DNA from: Meconema thalassinum
Lineage: Eukaryota > Arthropoda > Insecta > Orthoptera > Tettigoniidae
Direction: 5' to 3'
DNA length: 64,000 nucleotides
Assembly (NCBI GenBank): GCA_946902985.2
Contig: OX336389.2
Location: 1,077,731,788-1,077,795,787 of the forward strand
Within the stretch, counting starts at the first letter, position 1; each line of letters opens with the position of its first letter. Shown one piece after another: positions 25,053 to 38,946 of the stretch. A program made the position numbers and the translations under genes. Under the pieces are notes generated by a model. That model made no database searches. It was given only the letters and a program-made list of their open reading frames with translations, and had not been told where the DNA came from.

Positions 25053-28000
25053 GCTCAACAAAATGACAGTGTTTCGCCTCGGTGTGCAAGTGGGCCCTTC
25101 AGTTGGTTAAAGCACACCTCACCAAGACACTGTCTAGTGCACACTGGGAAGGCCATTGCAAGACGTATTTGACACATGTGTATCCACGTCACGAGCAATG
25201 CCAGTGCACTATGGGAGTCGAAACTCCACTCCTAAGCAATTATAACCTTACCTTGGCATTGAATATATAATTTTCAAAAGAAAAACATGTAATGTCCGTT
25301 GAGCCATTATATGTTTAAACACAAATTGTGCTAAATGTTCCGGCATAACTCATCGAAATGACAGTGTTTCGCCCCGGTGTGCAATTGGGCTCATCAGTTG
25401 GTTAAAACACGCCTCACGAAGAGACTGTCTGGTGCACACTGGGAAGGCCATTGCAAGACGTATTTGATACATGTGTATCCACGTCACGAGCAAAGCCAGT
25501 GCACTTTGGGGTCGAAACTCCACTCCAAAGCAATTATAACTTTACCTTGGCATTGAATATATAATTTTCAAAAGAAAAACATGTAATGTCCGTTGAGCCA
25601 TTATATATTTAAACACAAATTGAGCTAAATGTTCCGGCATAACTCAACGAAATGACGGTGTTTCGCCCCGGTGTGCAATTGGGCTCTTCAGTTGGTTAAA
25701 GCACGCCTCACCAAGACACTGTCTAGTACACACTGGGAAGGCCATTGCAAGACGTATTTGATACGTGTGTATCCACGTCACGAGCTACGCCAGTGCACTA
25801 TGGGAGTCGAAACTCCACTCCAAAGCAATTATAACCTTACCTTGGCATTGAATATATAATTTTCAAAAGAAAAATATGTATTGTCCATTGAGCCATTACA
25901 TATTTAAACACAAATTGTTCTAAATGTTCCGGCATAGCTCAACAAAATGACAGTGTTTCGCCTCGGTGTGCAAGTAGGCTCTTCAGTTGGTTAAAGCACA
26001 CCTCACCAAGACACTGTCTAGTGCACACTGGGAAGGCCATTGCAAGACGTATTTGATACATGTGTATCCACGTCACGAGCAAAGCCAGTGCACTATGGGA
26101 GAATTAACTCCACTCCAAAGCTATTATAACCTTACCTTGGCATTGAATATATAATTTTCAAAAGAAAAACATGTAATGTCCGTTGAGCCATCATATATTT
26201 ATACACAAATTGTGCTAATTGTTCCGGCATAACTCAACGAAATGACGGTGTTTCGCCCCGGTGTGAAATTGGGCTCTTCAGTTGGTTAAAGCACGCCTCA
26301 CCAAGACACTGTCTAGTACTCACTGGGAAGGCCATTGCAAGACGTATTTGATACATGTGTATCCACGTCACGAGCAAAGCCAGTGCACTTTGGGGTCGAA
26401 ACTCCACTCCAAAGCAATTATAACCTTACCCTGGCATTGAATATATAATTTTCAAAAGAAAAACATGTTATGTCCGTTGAGCCATTATATATTTAAACTC
26501 AAATTGTGCTAAATGTTCCGGCATAACTCACTCACGAAGACACTGTCTGGTGCGCACTGGGAAGGCCATTGCAAGACGTATTTGATACATGTGTATCCAC
26601 GTCAAGAGCAAAGCCAGTGCACTTTAGGGTCGAAACTCCACTACAAAGCAATTATAACTTTACCTTGGCATTGAATATATAATTAAAAAAAAAAAAAACA
26701 TGTTAAGTCCGACGAGCCATTATATATTTAAACACAAATTATGCTAAATGTTCCGGCAAGCCCCGGTGTGCATTTGGGCTCTTCAGTTGGTTAAGGCACG
26801 CCTCACCAAGACACTGCCTAGTACACACTGGTAAGGCCATTGCAAGACGTATTTGATACGTGTGTATCCACGTCACGAGCCACGCCAGTGCACTACGGGA
26901 GTCGAAACTCCACTCCTAAGCAATTCTATCCTTAACTTGGCATTAAATATATAATTTTCAAAAGAAAAATATGTATTGTCCGTTGAGCCATTATATATTT
27001 AAACACAAATTGTGCTAAATGTTCCGGGATAGCTCAACAAAATGACAGTGTTTCGCCTCGGTGTGCAAGTGGGATCTTCAGTTGGTTAAAGCACACCTCA
27101 CCAAGACACTGTCTAGTGCACACAGGGAAGGCCATTGCAAGACGTAATTGACACATGTGTATCCACGTCACGAGCAATGCCAGTGCACTATGGGAGTCGA
27201 AACTCCACTCCAAAGCAATTATAACCTTACCTTGGCATTGAATATATAATTTTCAAAAGAAAAACATGTAATGTCCGTTGAGCCATTATATGTTTAAACA
27301 CAAATTGTGCTAAATGTTCCGGCATAACTCAACGAAATGACAGTGTTTCGCCCCGGTGTGCAATTGGGCTCTTCAGTTGGTTAAAGCACGCCTCACGAAG
27401 ACACTGTCTGGTGCACACTGGAAAGGCCATTGCAAGACGTAATTGATACATGTGTATCCACGTCACGAGCAAAGCCAGTGCACCTTGGGGTCGAAACTCC
27501 ACTCCAAAGCAATTATAACTTTACCTTGGCATTGAATATATAATTTTCAAAAGAAAAACATGTAATGTCCTTTGAGCCATTATATATTTAAACACAAATT
27601 GTGCTAAATGTTCCGGCATAACTCAACGAAATGACGGTGTTTCGCCCCGGTGTGCAATTGGGCTCTTCAGTTGGAAAAAGCACGCCTCACCAAGACACTG
27701 TCTAGTACACACTGGGAAGGCCATTGCAGGACGTATTTGATACGTGTGTGTACACGTCACGAGCTACGCCAGTGCACTATGGGAGTCGAATCTCCACTCC
27801 CAAGCAATTCTATCCTTAACTTGGCATTGAATAAATAATTTTCAAAAGAAAGATATATATTTCCGTTGAGCCATTATATATTTAAATACAAATTGTGCTA
27901 AATGTTCCGGCATAACTCAACAAAATGAGAGTGTTTCGCCCCGGTGTGCAAATGGGCTCTTCAGTTTGTGAAAGCACACCTCACCAAGACACTGTCTAGT

Positions 28001-29386
28001 GCACACTGGGCAGGCCATTGCAAGACGTATTTGATACATGTGTATCCACGTCACGAGCATAGCCAGTGCACTATGGGATTCGAAACTCCACTCCAAAGCA
28101 ATTATAACCTTACCTTGGCATTGAATATATAATTTTCAAAAGAAAAATATGTATTGTCCGTTGAGCCATTATATATTTAAACACAAATTGTTCTAAATGT
28201 TCCGGCATAGCTCAACATAATGACAGTGTTTCGCCTCGGTGTGCAAGTAGGCTCTTCAGTTGGTTAAAGCACACCTCACCAAGACACTGTCTAGTGCACA
28301 CTGGGAAGGCCATTGCAAGACGTATTTGATACATGTGTATCCACGTCACGAGCAAAGCCAGTGCACTATGGGAGAATTAACTCCACTCCAAAGCTATTAT
28401 AACCTTACCTTGGCATTGAATATATAATTTTCAAAAGAGAAACATATAATGTCCGTTGAGCCATCATATATTTATACACAAATTGTGCTAAATGTTCCGG
28501 CATAACTCAACGAAATGACGGTGTTTCGCCCCGGTGTGAAATTGGGCTCTTCAGTTGGTTAAAGCACGCCTCACCAAGACACTGTCTAGTACACACTGGG
28601 AAGGCCATTGCAAGACGTATTTGATACATGTGTATCCACGTCACGAGCAAAGCCAGTGCACTTTGGGGTCGAAACTCCACTCCAAAGCAATTATAACCTT
28701 ACCCTGGCATTGAATATATAATTTTCAAAAGAAAAACATGTTATGTCCGTTGAGCCATTATATATTTAAACACCAATTGTGCTAAATGTTCCGGCATAAC
28801 TCAACGAAATGACAGTGTTTCGCCCCGGTGTGCAATTGGGCTCTTCAGTTGGTTAAAGCACGCCTCACGAAGACACTGTCTGGTGCACACTGGGAAGGCC
28901 ATTGCAAGACGTATTTGATACATGTGTATCCACGTCACGAGCAAAGCCAGTGCACTATGGAAGTCGAAACTCCACTCCAAAGCAATTATAACCTTACCTT
29001 GGCATTGAATATATAATTTTCAAAAGAAAAACATATAATGTCCGTTGAGCCATTATATATTTAAACACAAATTGTGCTAAATGTTCCGGCATAAATCAAC
29101 GAAATGACAGTGTTTCGCCCCGGTGTGCAATTGGGCTCTTCAGTTGGTTAAAGCACGCCTCACGAAGACACTGTCTGGTGCACACTGGGAAGGCCATGCA
29201 AGACGTATTTGATTCATGTGTATCCACGTCACGAGCTAAGCCAGTGCACTTTGGGGTCGAAACTCCACTCCAAAGCAATTATAACTTTACCTTGGCATTG
29301 AATATATAATTTTGAAAAGAAAAATATTTATTGTCCGTTGAGCCATTATATATTTAAACACAAATTATTCAAAATGTTCCGGCATA
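25053..29386 (+). repeat. Satellite block 6 (about 15 monomers, with truncated monomers and an A14 tract)
   Basis: About 15 monomers. At 26521-26540 a monomer jumps from GCATAACTCA to CTCACGAAG, losing about 70 bp including the A-box-like block between two CTCA repeats. At 26685-26698 the usual TTTTCAAAAGAAAAA segment is replaced by a run of 14 A. At 26752-26766 TTCCGGCAAGCCCCGG lacks about 25 bp. Two monomers (about 26101 and 28375) read GAGAATTAACTCC in place of GAGTCGAAACTCC. Compared with its later copy, this block lacks one monomer near 27.04 kb. No gene is supported. Confidence 0.92.
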
Positions 29387-30941
29387 CTGCTAACAGGAGT
29401 AATACCAGATAAATGTAAATTAGCAAGAGTGGTGCCAGTATTTAAAGACGTTTATGTATCTAATCCCAGTAATTACAGACCGTTGTGTATATTATCCTCA
29501 CTTGTAAAAGTACTGGAAATAGTAATGAAAAAGCAAGTCCTGAATTTCCTAACAAAAGACAATTTCTTCTTCAAATATCAGTATGGCTTCCTTCCCAAAC
29601 ATAGCACTGATTCAGTAGCATTTGACGTAGTGTCACTTATACATAAAGCATTAGACAACAATAAAATAGCAGCAGGGACTATTTATAGATCTTGCAAAAG
29701 CATTTGACACAGTTAACCATATCTTGTTGCTAAGTAAATTATCAAATGCAGGAATTAGAGGAATAGCCTTTGACTGGTTTAAAAACTACCTGTCTAACAG
29801 GAAGCAGTATGTTAATATTAATAAAACTAAAGGGTCCATCTCTGATGTTAAATGCGGTGTCCCACAGGGGTCAGTGCTTGGACCATTGCTGTTCCTGATA
29901 TTTATTAATGATATAGGTTATTTAGAGTTTACTGGTAAAATATTTCTATTTGCAGATGATATATTTCTACTTTACGAGACCGCATGTGAACAAAGGATTA
30001 TGGAGAATATGCAAAAGGATCTAAATATACTAACAACATGGCTTTCAAAAAATAATTTAATCATAAGCACCTCAAAAACAAAATACATGCTATTTCATAA
30101 ACCAGCTTACAGTTCAAACACTTCCAACATAGTTAAAATTGGCAATGCGCCCATCGTTGGGTTAAACATTACACATATTTAGGCCTAACTTTGGACAATA
30201 ACCTAAGTTGGAATGATCATGTCACAAATGGGAAAAAGAAAATTACGAATGTAATTGGTGTTCTAAAAAGGTTAAGGGATTATTGAATAAGCAATCAACA
30301 TTTAAGGAGCATATATGCCTCTCTTATTCATTCTCACCTTATGTACATGAACATAATATGGAGTAAATGCACACAGGAATCAATAAATGAGCTCGAAGTA
30401 CTCCAAAAAAAAACCAATTTAAATCATGTATGGTTACGATTTTAGGAAACCGACTGTACAAGTATTTCAGGAGACAAACATATTGCCATTTCGAAGCCAG
30501 CTCAACTACTCTGAAGCTTTATTTATGTTCAGATATAAACATGGTCTTATTAGTCTTAATACTGAACTTCAATGCAGGAAAGACATTCATGCCCATAACA
30601 CAAGATCAGCAAACCAGTTATACATGGAGTCAACAAACACAACTAGATATGGTATTAAAAGTATTTCCTATTCAGCCAGCACAACTTATAACAACTTACC
30701 TCCTAAACTGAGACAAATTGTAAACTTAAACAAATTCAAAAAGGAAGCACGCAGGTACTTCCTGAAACAATATGTTGAAGAATATAGATGAACTCATAAG
30801 CATTGAATAAATGTTCCTACCACCTTAGTATATTCTAGTATTAAGTTAGTTAATAAGCCATATTTGTAAAGGGCGGTCCCCCCTTGAGCTATCAGCTCAC
30901 TGGGACTTTCTGTACCCTATAAATAAATAAATAAATAAATA
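29387..30941 (+). mobile_element. LINE copy 6: RT pseudogene, mosaic of two LINE subfamilies
   Basis: Same truncation and insertion site. It starts CTGCTAACAGG and reads ACGTTTATGTATC like LINE 11, then switches to the LINE 4/5 type in the middle: GACAATTTC, extra G before motif A near 29675, one-base-shorter CGTTGGG near 30155, TGA near 30283 and an A run. It returns to the LINE 11 type at the 3' end: CATGCCCATAAC, AACAAATTC, TACTTCCTG, ATTCTAG, GGGACTTTC. Open frames are 29429-29707, 29724-30182 and 30426-30791. The mosaic pattern implies gene conversion or recombination between copies. The left satellite flank (AATTATTCAAAATG) also resembles that of LINE 11. Confidence 0.93.
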
Positions 30942-33900
30942 GCTCAACAAAATGACAGTGTTTCGCCTCGGTGTGCAAGTGGGCTCTTCAGTTGGTTATA
31001 GCACACCTCACAAAGACACTGTCTAGTGCACACTGGGAAGGCCATTGCAAGTCGTATTTGACACATGTGTATCCACGTCACGAGCAATGCCAGTGCACTA
31101 TGGGAGTCGAAACTCCACTCCTAAGCAATTATAACCTTACCTTGGAATTGAATATATAATTTTCAAAAGAAAAACCTGTAATGTTCGTTGAGCCATTATA
31201 TATTTAAACACAAATTTTGCTAAATGTTCCGGCATAACTCAACGAAATGACAGTGTTTCGCCCCGGTGTGCAATTGCGCTCTTCAGTTGGTTAAAGCACG
31301 CCTCACGAAGACACTGTCTGGTGCACACTGGGAAGGCCATTGCAAGACGTATTTTATACATGTGTATCCACGTCACGAGCCAAGTCAGTGCACTTTGGGT
31401 TCGAAACTCCACTCCAAAGCAATTATAACTTTACCTTGGCATTGAATATATAATTTTCAAAAGAAAAACATGTAATGTCCGTTGAGCCATTATATATTTA
31501 AACACAAATTGTGCTAAATGTTCCGGCATAACTCAACGAAATGACGGTGTTTCGCCCCGGTGTGCAATTGGGCTCTTCAGTTGGTTAAAGCACGCCTCAC
31601 CAAGACACTGTCTAGTACACACTGGGAAGGCCATTGCAAGACGTATTTGATACGTGTGTATCCACGTCACGAGCTACGCCAGTGCACTATGGGAGTCGAA
31701 ACTCCACTCCAAAGCAATTATAACCTTACCTTGGCATTGAATATATAATTTTCCAAAGAAAAATATGTATTGTCCGTTGAGCCATTATATATTTAAACAC
31801 AAATTGTTCTAAATGTTCCGGCATAGCTCAAGAAAATGACAGTGTTTCGCCTCGGTGTGCAAGAGGGCTCTTCAGTTGGTTAAAGCACACCACACCAAGA
31901 CAATGTCTAGTGCACACTGGGAAGGCCATTGCAAGACTTATTTGACACATGTGTATCCACGTCACGAGCAATGCCAGTGCACTATGGGAGTCGAAACTCC
32001 ACTCCTAAGCAATTATAACCTTACCTTGGCATTGAATACATAATTTTCAAAAGAAAAACGTGTAATGTCCGCTGAGCCATTATATATTTAAACACAAATT
32101 GTGCTAAATGCTCCGGCATAACTCAACGAAATGACAGTGTTTCGCCCCGGTGTGCAATTGGGCTCTTCAGTTGGTTAAAGCACGCCTCACGAAGACACTG
32201 TCTGGTGCACACTGGGAAGGCCATTGCAAGACGTATTTGATACACGTGTATCCACGTCACGAGCAAAGCCAGTGCACTTTGGGGTCGAAGCTCCACTCCA
32301 AAGCAATTATAACTTTACCTTGGCATTGAATATATAATTTTCAAAAGAAAAACATGTTAAGTCCGACGAGCCATTATATATTTAAACACAAATTGTGCTA
32401 AATGTTCCGGCATGCCCCGGTGTGCATTTGGGCTCTTCAGTTGGTTAAGGCACGCCTCACCAAGACACTGCCTAGTACACACTGGTAAGGCCATTGCAAG
32501 ACGTATTTGATACGTGTGTATCCACGTCACGAGCTACGCCAGTGCACTACGGGAGTCGAAACTCCACTCCTAAGCAATTCTATCCTTAACTTGGCATTGA
32601 ATAAATAATTTTCAAAAGAAAAATATATTTTCCGTTGAGCCATTATATATTTAAACACAAATTGTGCTAAATGTTCCGGCATAACTCAACGAAATGACGG
32701 TGTTTCGCCCCGGTGTGCAATTGGGCTCTTCAGTTGGTTAAAGCACGCCTCACCAAGACACTGTCTGGTACACACTGGGAAGGCCATTGCAAGACGTATT
32801 TGATACATGTGTATCCACGTCACGAGCAAAGCCAGTGCACTATGGGAGTCGAAACTCCACTCCAAAGCAATTATAACCTTACCTTGGCATTGAATATATA
32901 ATTTTCAAAAGAAAAACATGTAATGTCCGTTGAGCCATTATATATTTAAAAACAAATTGTGCTAAATATTCCGGCATAACGCAACGAAATGACAGTGTTT
33001 CGCCCCGGTGTGCAATTGGGCTCTTCAGTTGGTTAAAGCACGCCGCACGAAGACACTGTCTGGTGCACACTGGGAAGGCCATTGCAAGACGTATTTGATA
33101 CATGTGTATCCACGTCACGAGCAAAGCCAGTGCACTTTGGGGTCGAAACTCCACTCCAAAGCAATTATAACTTTACCTTGGCATTGAATATATAATTTTC
33201 AAAAGAAAAACATGTAATGTCCGTTGAGCCATTATATATTTAAACACAAATTGTGCTAAATGTTCCGGCATAACTCAACGAAATGACGGTGTTTCGCCCC
33301 GGTGTGCAATTGGGCTCTTCAGTTGGTTAAAGCACGCCTCACCAAGACACTGTCTGGTACACACTGGGAAGGCCATTGCAAGACGTATTTGATACGTGTG
33401 TATCCACGTCACGAGCTACGCCAGTGTACTATGGGAGTCGAAACTCCACTCCTAAGCAATTCTATCCTTAACTTGGCATTGAATAAATAATTTTCAAAAG
33501 AAAAATATATTTTCCGTTGAGCCATTATATATTTAAACACAAATTGTGCTAAATGTTCCGGCATAACTCAACGAAATGACGGTGTTTCGCCCCGGTGTGC
33601 AATTGGGCTCTTCAGTTGGTTAAAGCACGCCTCACCAAGACACTGTCTGGTACACACTGGGAAGGCCATTGCAAGACGTATTTGATACATGTGTATCCAC
33701 GTCACGAGCAAAGCCAGTGCACTATGGGAGTCGAAACTCCACTCCAAAGCAATTATAACCTTACCTTGGCATTGAATATATAATTTTCAAAAGAAAAATA
33801 TGTATTGTCCGTTGAGCCATTATATATTTAAACACAAATTGTTCTAAATGTTCCGGCATAGCTCAGCAAAATGACAGTGTTTCGCCCCTTTGTTTAAGTG

Positions 33901-36900
33901 GGCTCTTCATTTGGGTAAAGCATACCTCACCAAGACACTGTCTAGTGCACACTGGGCAGGCCATTGCAAGACGTATTTGATACATGTGTATCCACGTCAT
34001 GAGCAAATCCAGTGCACTATGGGTGTCGAAACTCCACTCCAAAGCAATTATAACCTTACCTTGGCATTGAATATATAATTTTCAAAAGAAAAATATGTAT
34101 TGTCCGTTGAGCCATTATATATTTAAACACAAATAGTTCTAAATGTTCCGGCAAAGCTCAACAAAATGACAGTGTTTCGCCTCGGTGTGCAAGTGGGCTC
34201 TTCAGTTGGTTAAAGCACACCTCAACATGACACTGTCTAGTGCACACTGGGAAGGCCATTGCAAGACGTATTTGATACATGTCTATCCACGTCACGAGCA
34301 AAGCCAGTGCACTATGGGAGTCGAAACGCCTCTCCAAACCAATTATAACCTTACCCTGGCATTGAATATATAATTTTCAAAAGAAAAACATGTTATGTCC
34401 TTTGAGCCATTATATATTTAAACAAATTGTGCAAAATGTTCCGGCATAACTCAACGAAATTACAGTGTTGCGCCCTGGTGTGCAATTGGGCTCTTCAGTT
34501 GGTTAAAGCACGCCTCACCAAGACACTGCCTAGTACACACTTGGAAGGCCATTGCAAGACGTATTTGATACGTGTATAAACTCGTCACGGGTTATGCCAG
34601 TGCAGTATGGGAGTCGAAACTCCACTCCAAAGCAATTATAACCTTACCTTGGCATTGGATATATAATTTTCAAAAGAAAAATATGTATTGTCCGTTGAGC
34701 CATTATATATTTAAACACAAATTGTTCTAAATGTTCCGGCATAGCTCAACAAAATGACAGTGTTTCGCCTTGGTGTGCAAGTGGGCTCTTCAGTTGGTTA
34801 AAGCACACCTCACCAAAACACTGTCTAGTGCACTCTGGGAAGGCCATTGCAAGACGTATTTGACACATGTGTATGCACGTCACGAGCAATGCCAGTGCAC
34901 TATGGGAGTCGAAACTCCACTCCTAAGCAATTATAACCTTACCTTGGCATTGAATATATAATTTTCAAAAGAAAAACATATAATGTCCGTTGAGCCATTA
35001 TATATTTAAACACAAATTGTGCTAAATGTTCCGGCATAACTCAACGAAATGACAGTGTTTCGCCCCGGTGTGCAATTGGGCTCTTCATTTGGTTGTAGCA
35101 CGCCTCACGAAGACACTGTCTGGTGCACACTGGGAAGGGCATTGCAAGACGTATTTGATACATGTGTATCCACGTCACGAGCAAAGCCAATGCACTTTGG
35201 GGTCGAAACTCCACTCCAAGGAAATTATAACTTTACCTTGGCATTGAATATATAATTTTCAAAAGAAAAACATGTAAAGTCCGACGAGCCATTATATATT
35301 TAAACACAAATTGTGCTAAATGTTCCGGCATAGCTCAACAAAATGATAGTGTTTCGCCCCTTTCTGTAAGTGGGCTCTTCATTTGGGTAAAGCACACCTC
35401 ACCAAGACACTGTCTAGTGCACACTGGGCTGGCCATTGCAAGACGTATTTGATACATGTGTATCCACGTCACGAGCAAAGCCAGTGCACTATGGGAGTCG
35501 AAACTCCACTCCAAAGCAATTATAACCTTACCTTGGCATTGAATATATAATTTTCAAAAGAAAAATATGTATTGTCCGTTGAGCCATTATATATTTAAAC
35601 ACAAATTGTTCTAAATGTTCCGGCATAGCTCAACAAAATGACAGTGTTTCGCCTCGGTGTGCAAGTAGGCTCTTCAGTTGGTTAAAGCACACCTCACCAA
35701 GACACTGTCTAGTGCACACTGGGAAGGCCATTGCAAGACGTATTTGATACATGTGTATCCACTCACGAGCAAAGCCAGTGCACTATGGGAGTATTAACTA
35801 CACTCCAAAGCTATTATAACCTTACCTTGGCATTGAATATATAATTTTCAAAAGAAAAACATGTAATGTCCGTTGAGCCATCATATATTTATACACAAAG
35901 TGTGCTAAATGTTCCGGCATAACTCAACGAAATGACGGTGTTTCGCCCCGGTGTGCATTTGGGCTCTTCAGTTGGTTAAAGCACGCCTCACCAAGACACT
36001 GTCTAGTACACACTGGGAAGGCCATTGCAAGACGTATTTGATACGCGTGTATCCACGTCACGGGCAAAGCCAGTGCACTTTGGGGTCGAACCTCCACTCC
36101 AAAGCAATTATAACTTTACCTTGGCATTGAATATATAATTTTCAAAAGAAAAACACGTAATGTCCGTTGAGCCATTATATATTTAAACACAAATTGTGCT
36201 AAATGTTCCGGCATAACGCAACGAAATGACAGTGTTTCGCCCCAGTGTGCAGTTGGGCTCTTCAGTTGGTTAAAGCACGCCTCACCAAGACACTGTCGAG
36301 TAGAAACTGGGAAGGCCATTGCATGACGTATTTGATACGTGTGTATCCACGTCACGAGCGAAGCCAGTGCACTATGGGAGTCGAAACTCCACTCCAAAGC
36401 AATTATATCCTTATCTTGGCATTGAATATATAATTTTCAAAAGAAAAACATGTAATGTCCGATGAGCCATTATATATTTAAACGCAATTTGTGCTAAATG
36501 TTCCGGCATAACTCAACGAAATGACAGTGTTTCGCCCCGGTGTGCAATTGGGCTCTTCAGTTGGTTAAATCACACCTCACCAAGGCACTGTCTAGTACAC
36601 ACTGGGAAGGCCATTGCAAGGCGTATTTCATACGTGTGTATCCACGTCACGAGCAAAACCAGTGCACTATGGGAGACGAAACTCCACTCCTAAGCAATAC
36701 TATCCTTAACTTGGCATTGAATATATAATTTTCGTTAGAAAAATGTGTTATGTCCGTTGAGCCATTATATATTTAAACACAAATTGTGCTAAATGTTCCG
36801 GCATAACTCAACAAAATGACAGTGTTTCGCCCCGGTGTGCAATTGGACTCTTCAGTTGGTTAAAGCACACCTCACCAAGACACAATCTAGTACACACTGG

Positions 36901-37392
36901 GAAGGCTAATGCAAGACGTATTTGATATATGTGTATCCACGTCACGGGCAAAGCCAGTGCACTATGGGAGTCGAAACGTCACTCCAAAACAATTATAACC
37001 TTACCTTGGCATTGAATATATAATTTTCAAAAGGAAAACATTTAATGTCCTTTGAGCCATTATATATTTAAACAAATTTTGCAAAATGTTCCGGCATAAC
37101 TCAACGAAATTACAGTGTTGCGCCCTGGTGTGCAATTGGGCTCTTCAGTTGTTTAAAGCACGCCTCACCAAGACACTGTCTAGTACACTCTGGGCAGGCC
37201 ATTGCAAGACGTATTTGATACATGTGTATCCACGTCACGAGCAAAGCCAATGCACTTTGGGGTCGAAACTCCACTCCAAAGCAATTATAACTTTACCTTG
37301 GCATTGAATATATAATTTTCAAAAGAAAAATATGTATTGTCCGTTGAGCCATTATATATTTAAACACAAATTGTTCTAAATGTTCCGGCATA
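30942..37392 (+). repeat. Satellite block 7 (about 22 monomers), junction of the 20.2-kb duplication
   Basis: About 22 monomers. Around 32.58-32.88 kb is one monomer like 12.96-13.26 kb. From about 32.90 kb the sequence follows 12.41 kb onward. At 35.29-35.33 kb a chimeric monomer joins TCCGACGAGCC (14.78-kb type) to GCTCAACAAAATGATAG (15.13-kb type), so this copy lacks the monomer present at 14.87 kb. The monomer with GGGTTCGAAACTCC near 31396 has the best B-box match in the array, also seen near 51889 and 57551. No gene is supported. Confidence 0.92.
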
Positions 37393-38946
37393 CTGCAAAC
37401 AGGAGTAATACCAGATAAATGTAAATTAGCAAGAGTGGTGCCAGTATTTAAAAAAGTTGATGTATCTAATCCCAGTAATTACAGACCGTTGTGTATATTA
37501 TCCTCACTTGTAAAAGTACTGGAAATAGTAATGAAAAAGCAAGTCCTGAATTTCCTAACAAAAAACAATTTCTTCTTCAAATATCAGTATGGCTTCCTTC
37601 CCAAACATAGCACTGATTCAGTAGCATTTGACGTAGTGTCACTTATACATAAAGCATTAGACAACAATAAAATAGCAGCAGGACTATTTATAGATCTTGC
37701 AAAAGCATTTGACACAGTTAACGATATCTTGTTGCTAAGTAAATTATCAAATGCAGGAATTAGAGGAATAGCCTTTGACTGGTTTAAAAACTACCTGTCT
37801 AACAGGAAGCAGTATGTTAATATTAATAAAACTAAAGGGTCCATCTCTGATGTTAAATGCGGTGTCCCACAAGGGTCAGTGCTTGGACCATTGCTGTTCC
37901 TGATATTTATTAATGATATAGGTTATTTAGAGTTTACTGGTAAAATATTTCTATTTGCAGATGATATATTTCTAATTTACGAGACCGCATGTGAACAAAG
38001 GATTATGGAGAATATGCAAAAGGATCTAAATATACTAACAACATGGCTTTCAAAAAATAATTTAATCATAAGCACCTCAAAAACAAAATACATGCTATTT
38101 CATAAACCAGCTTACAGTTCAAACACTTCCAACATAGTTAAAATTGGCAATGCGCCCATCGAACGGGTTAAACATTACACATATTTAGGCCTAACTTTGG
38201 ACAATAACCTAAGTTGGAATGATCATGTCACAAATGGGAAAAAGAAAATTACGAATGTAATTGGTGTTCTAAAAAGGTTAAGGGATTATTGAATAAGCAA
38301 TCAACATTTAAGGAGCATATATGCCTCTCTTATTCATTCTCACCTTATGTACATGAACATAATATGGAGTAAATGCACACAGGAATCAATGAATGAGCTC
38401 GAAGTACTCCAAAAAAAAACAATTTAAATCATGTATGGTTGCGATTTTAGGAAACCGACTGTACAAGTATTTCAGGAGACAAACATATTGCCATTACGAA
38501 GCCAGCTCAACTACTCTGAAGCTTTATTTATGTTCAGATATAAACATGGTCTTATTAGTCTTAATACTGAACTTCAATGCAGGAAAGACATTCATACCCA
38601 TAACACAAGATCAGCAAACCAGTTATACATGGAGTCAACAAACACAACTAGATATGGTATTAAAAGTATTTCCTATTCAGCCAGCACAACTTATAATAAC
38701 TTACCTCCTAAACTGAGACAAATTGTAAACTTGAACCAATTCAAAAAGGAAGCACGCAGGTACATCCTGAAACAATATGTTGAAGAATATAGATGAACTC
38801 ATAAGCACTGAATAAATGTTCCTACCACCTTAGTATATTTTAGTATTAAGTTAGTTAATAAGCCATATTTGTAAAGGGCGGTCCCCCCTTGAGCTATCAG
38901 CTCACTGGGAATTTCTGTACCCTATAAATAAATAAATAAATAAATA
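37393..38946 (+). mobile_element. LINE copy 7: RT pseudogene, TGA-type (duplicate of LINE 3)
   Basis: 20,200 bp downstream of LINE 3 and nearly identical to it. The RT frame is open from 37435 to a TGA at 38290-38292 and contains NYRP, motif A (FIDLAKAFDTVND), motif B and FADD. The C-terminal part reads at 38431-38796 after the A run near 38410-38418. At the three positions where I noted differences from LINE 3, LINE 7 has the bases seen in the other copies, so the changes occurred in LINE 3 after the duplication. Non-functional. Confidence 0.93.

Larger units (their letters stand above)
12410..32600 (+). repeat. 20.2-kb higher-order unit, copy 1 (LINEs 3-6)
   Basis: Starts within the monomer at about 12.4 kb, marked by TTTAAAAACAAATT and CTAAATATTCCGG, and ends near 32.6 kb. 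It carries LINEs 3, 4, 5 and 6 in spacing that recurs in the next unit. The offset to copy 2 is 20,494 bp on the left, 20,200 bp in the middle and 20,493 bp on the right; the steps are whole monomers. Confidence 0.88.
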
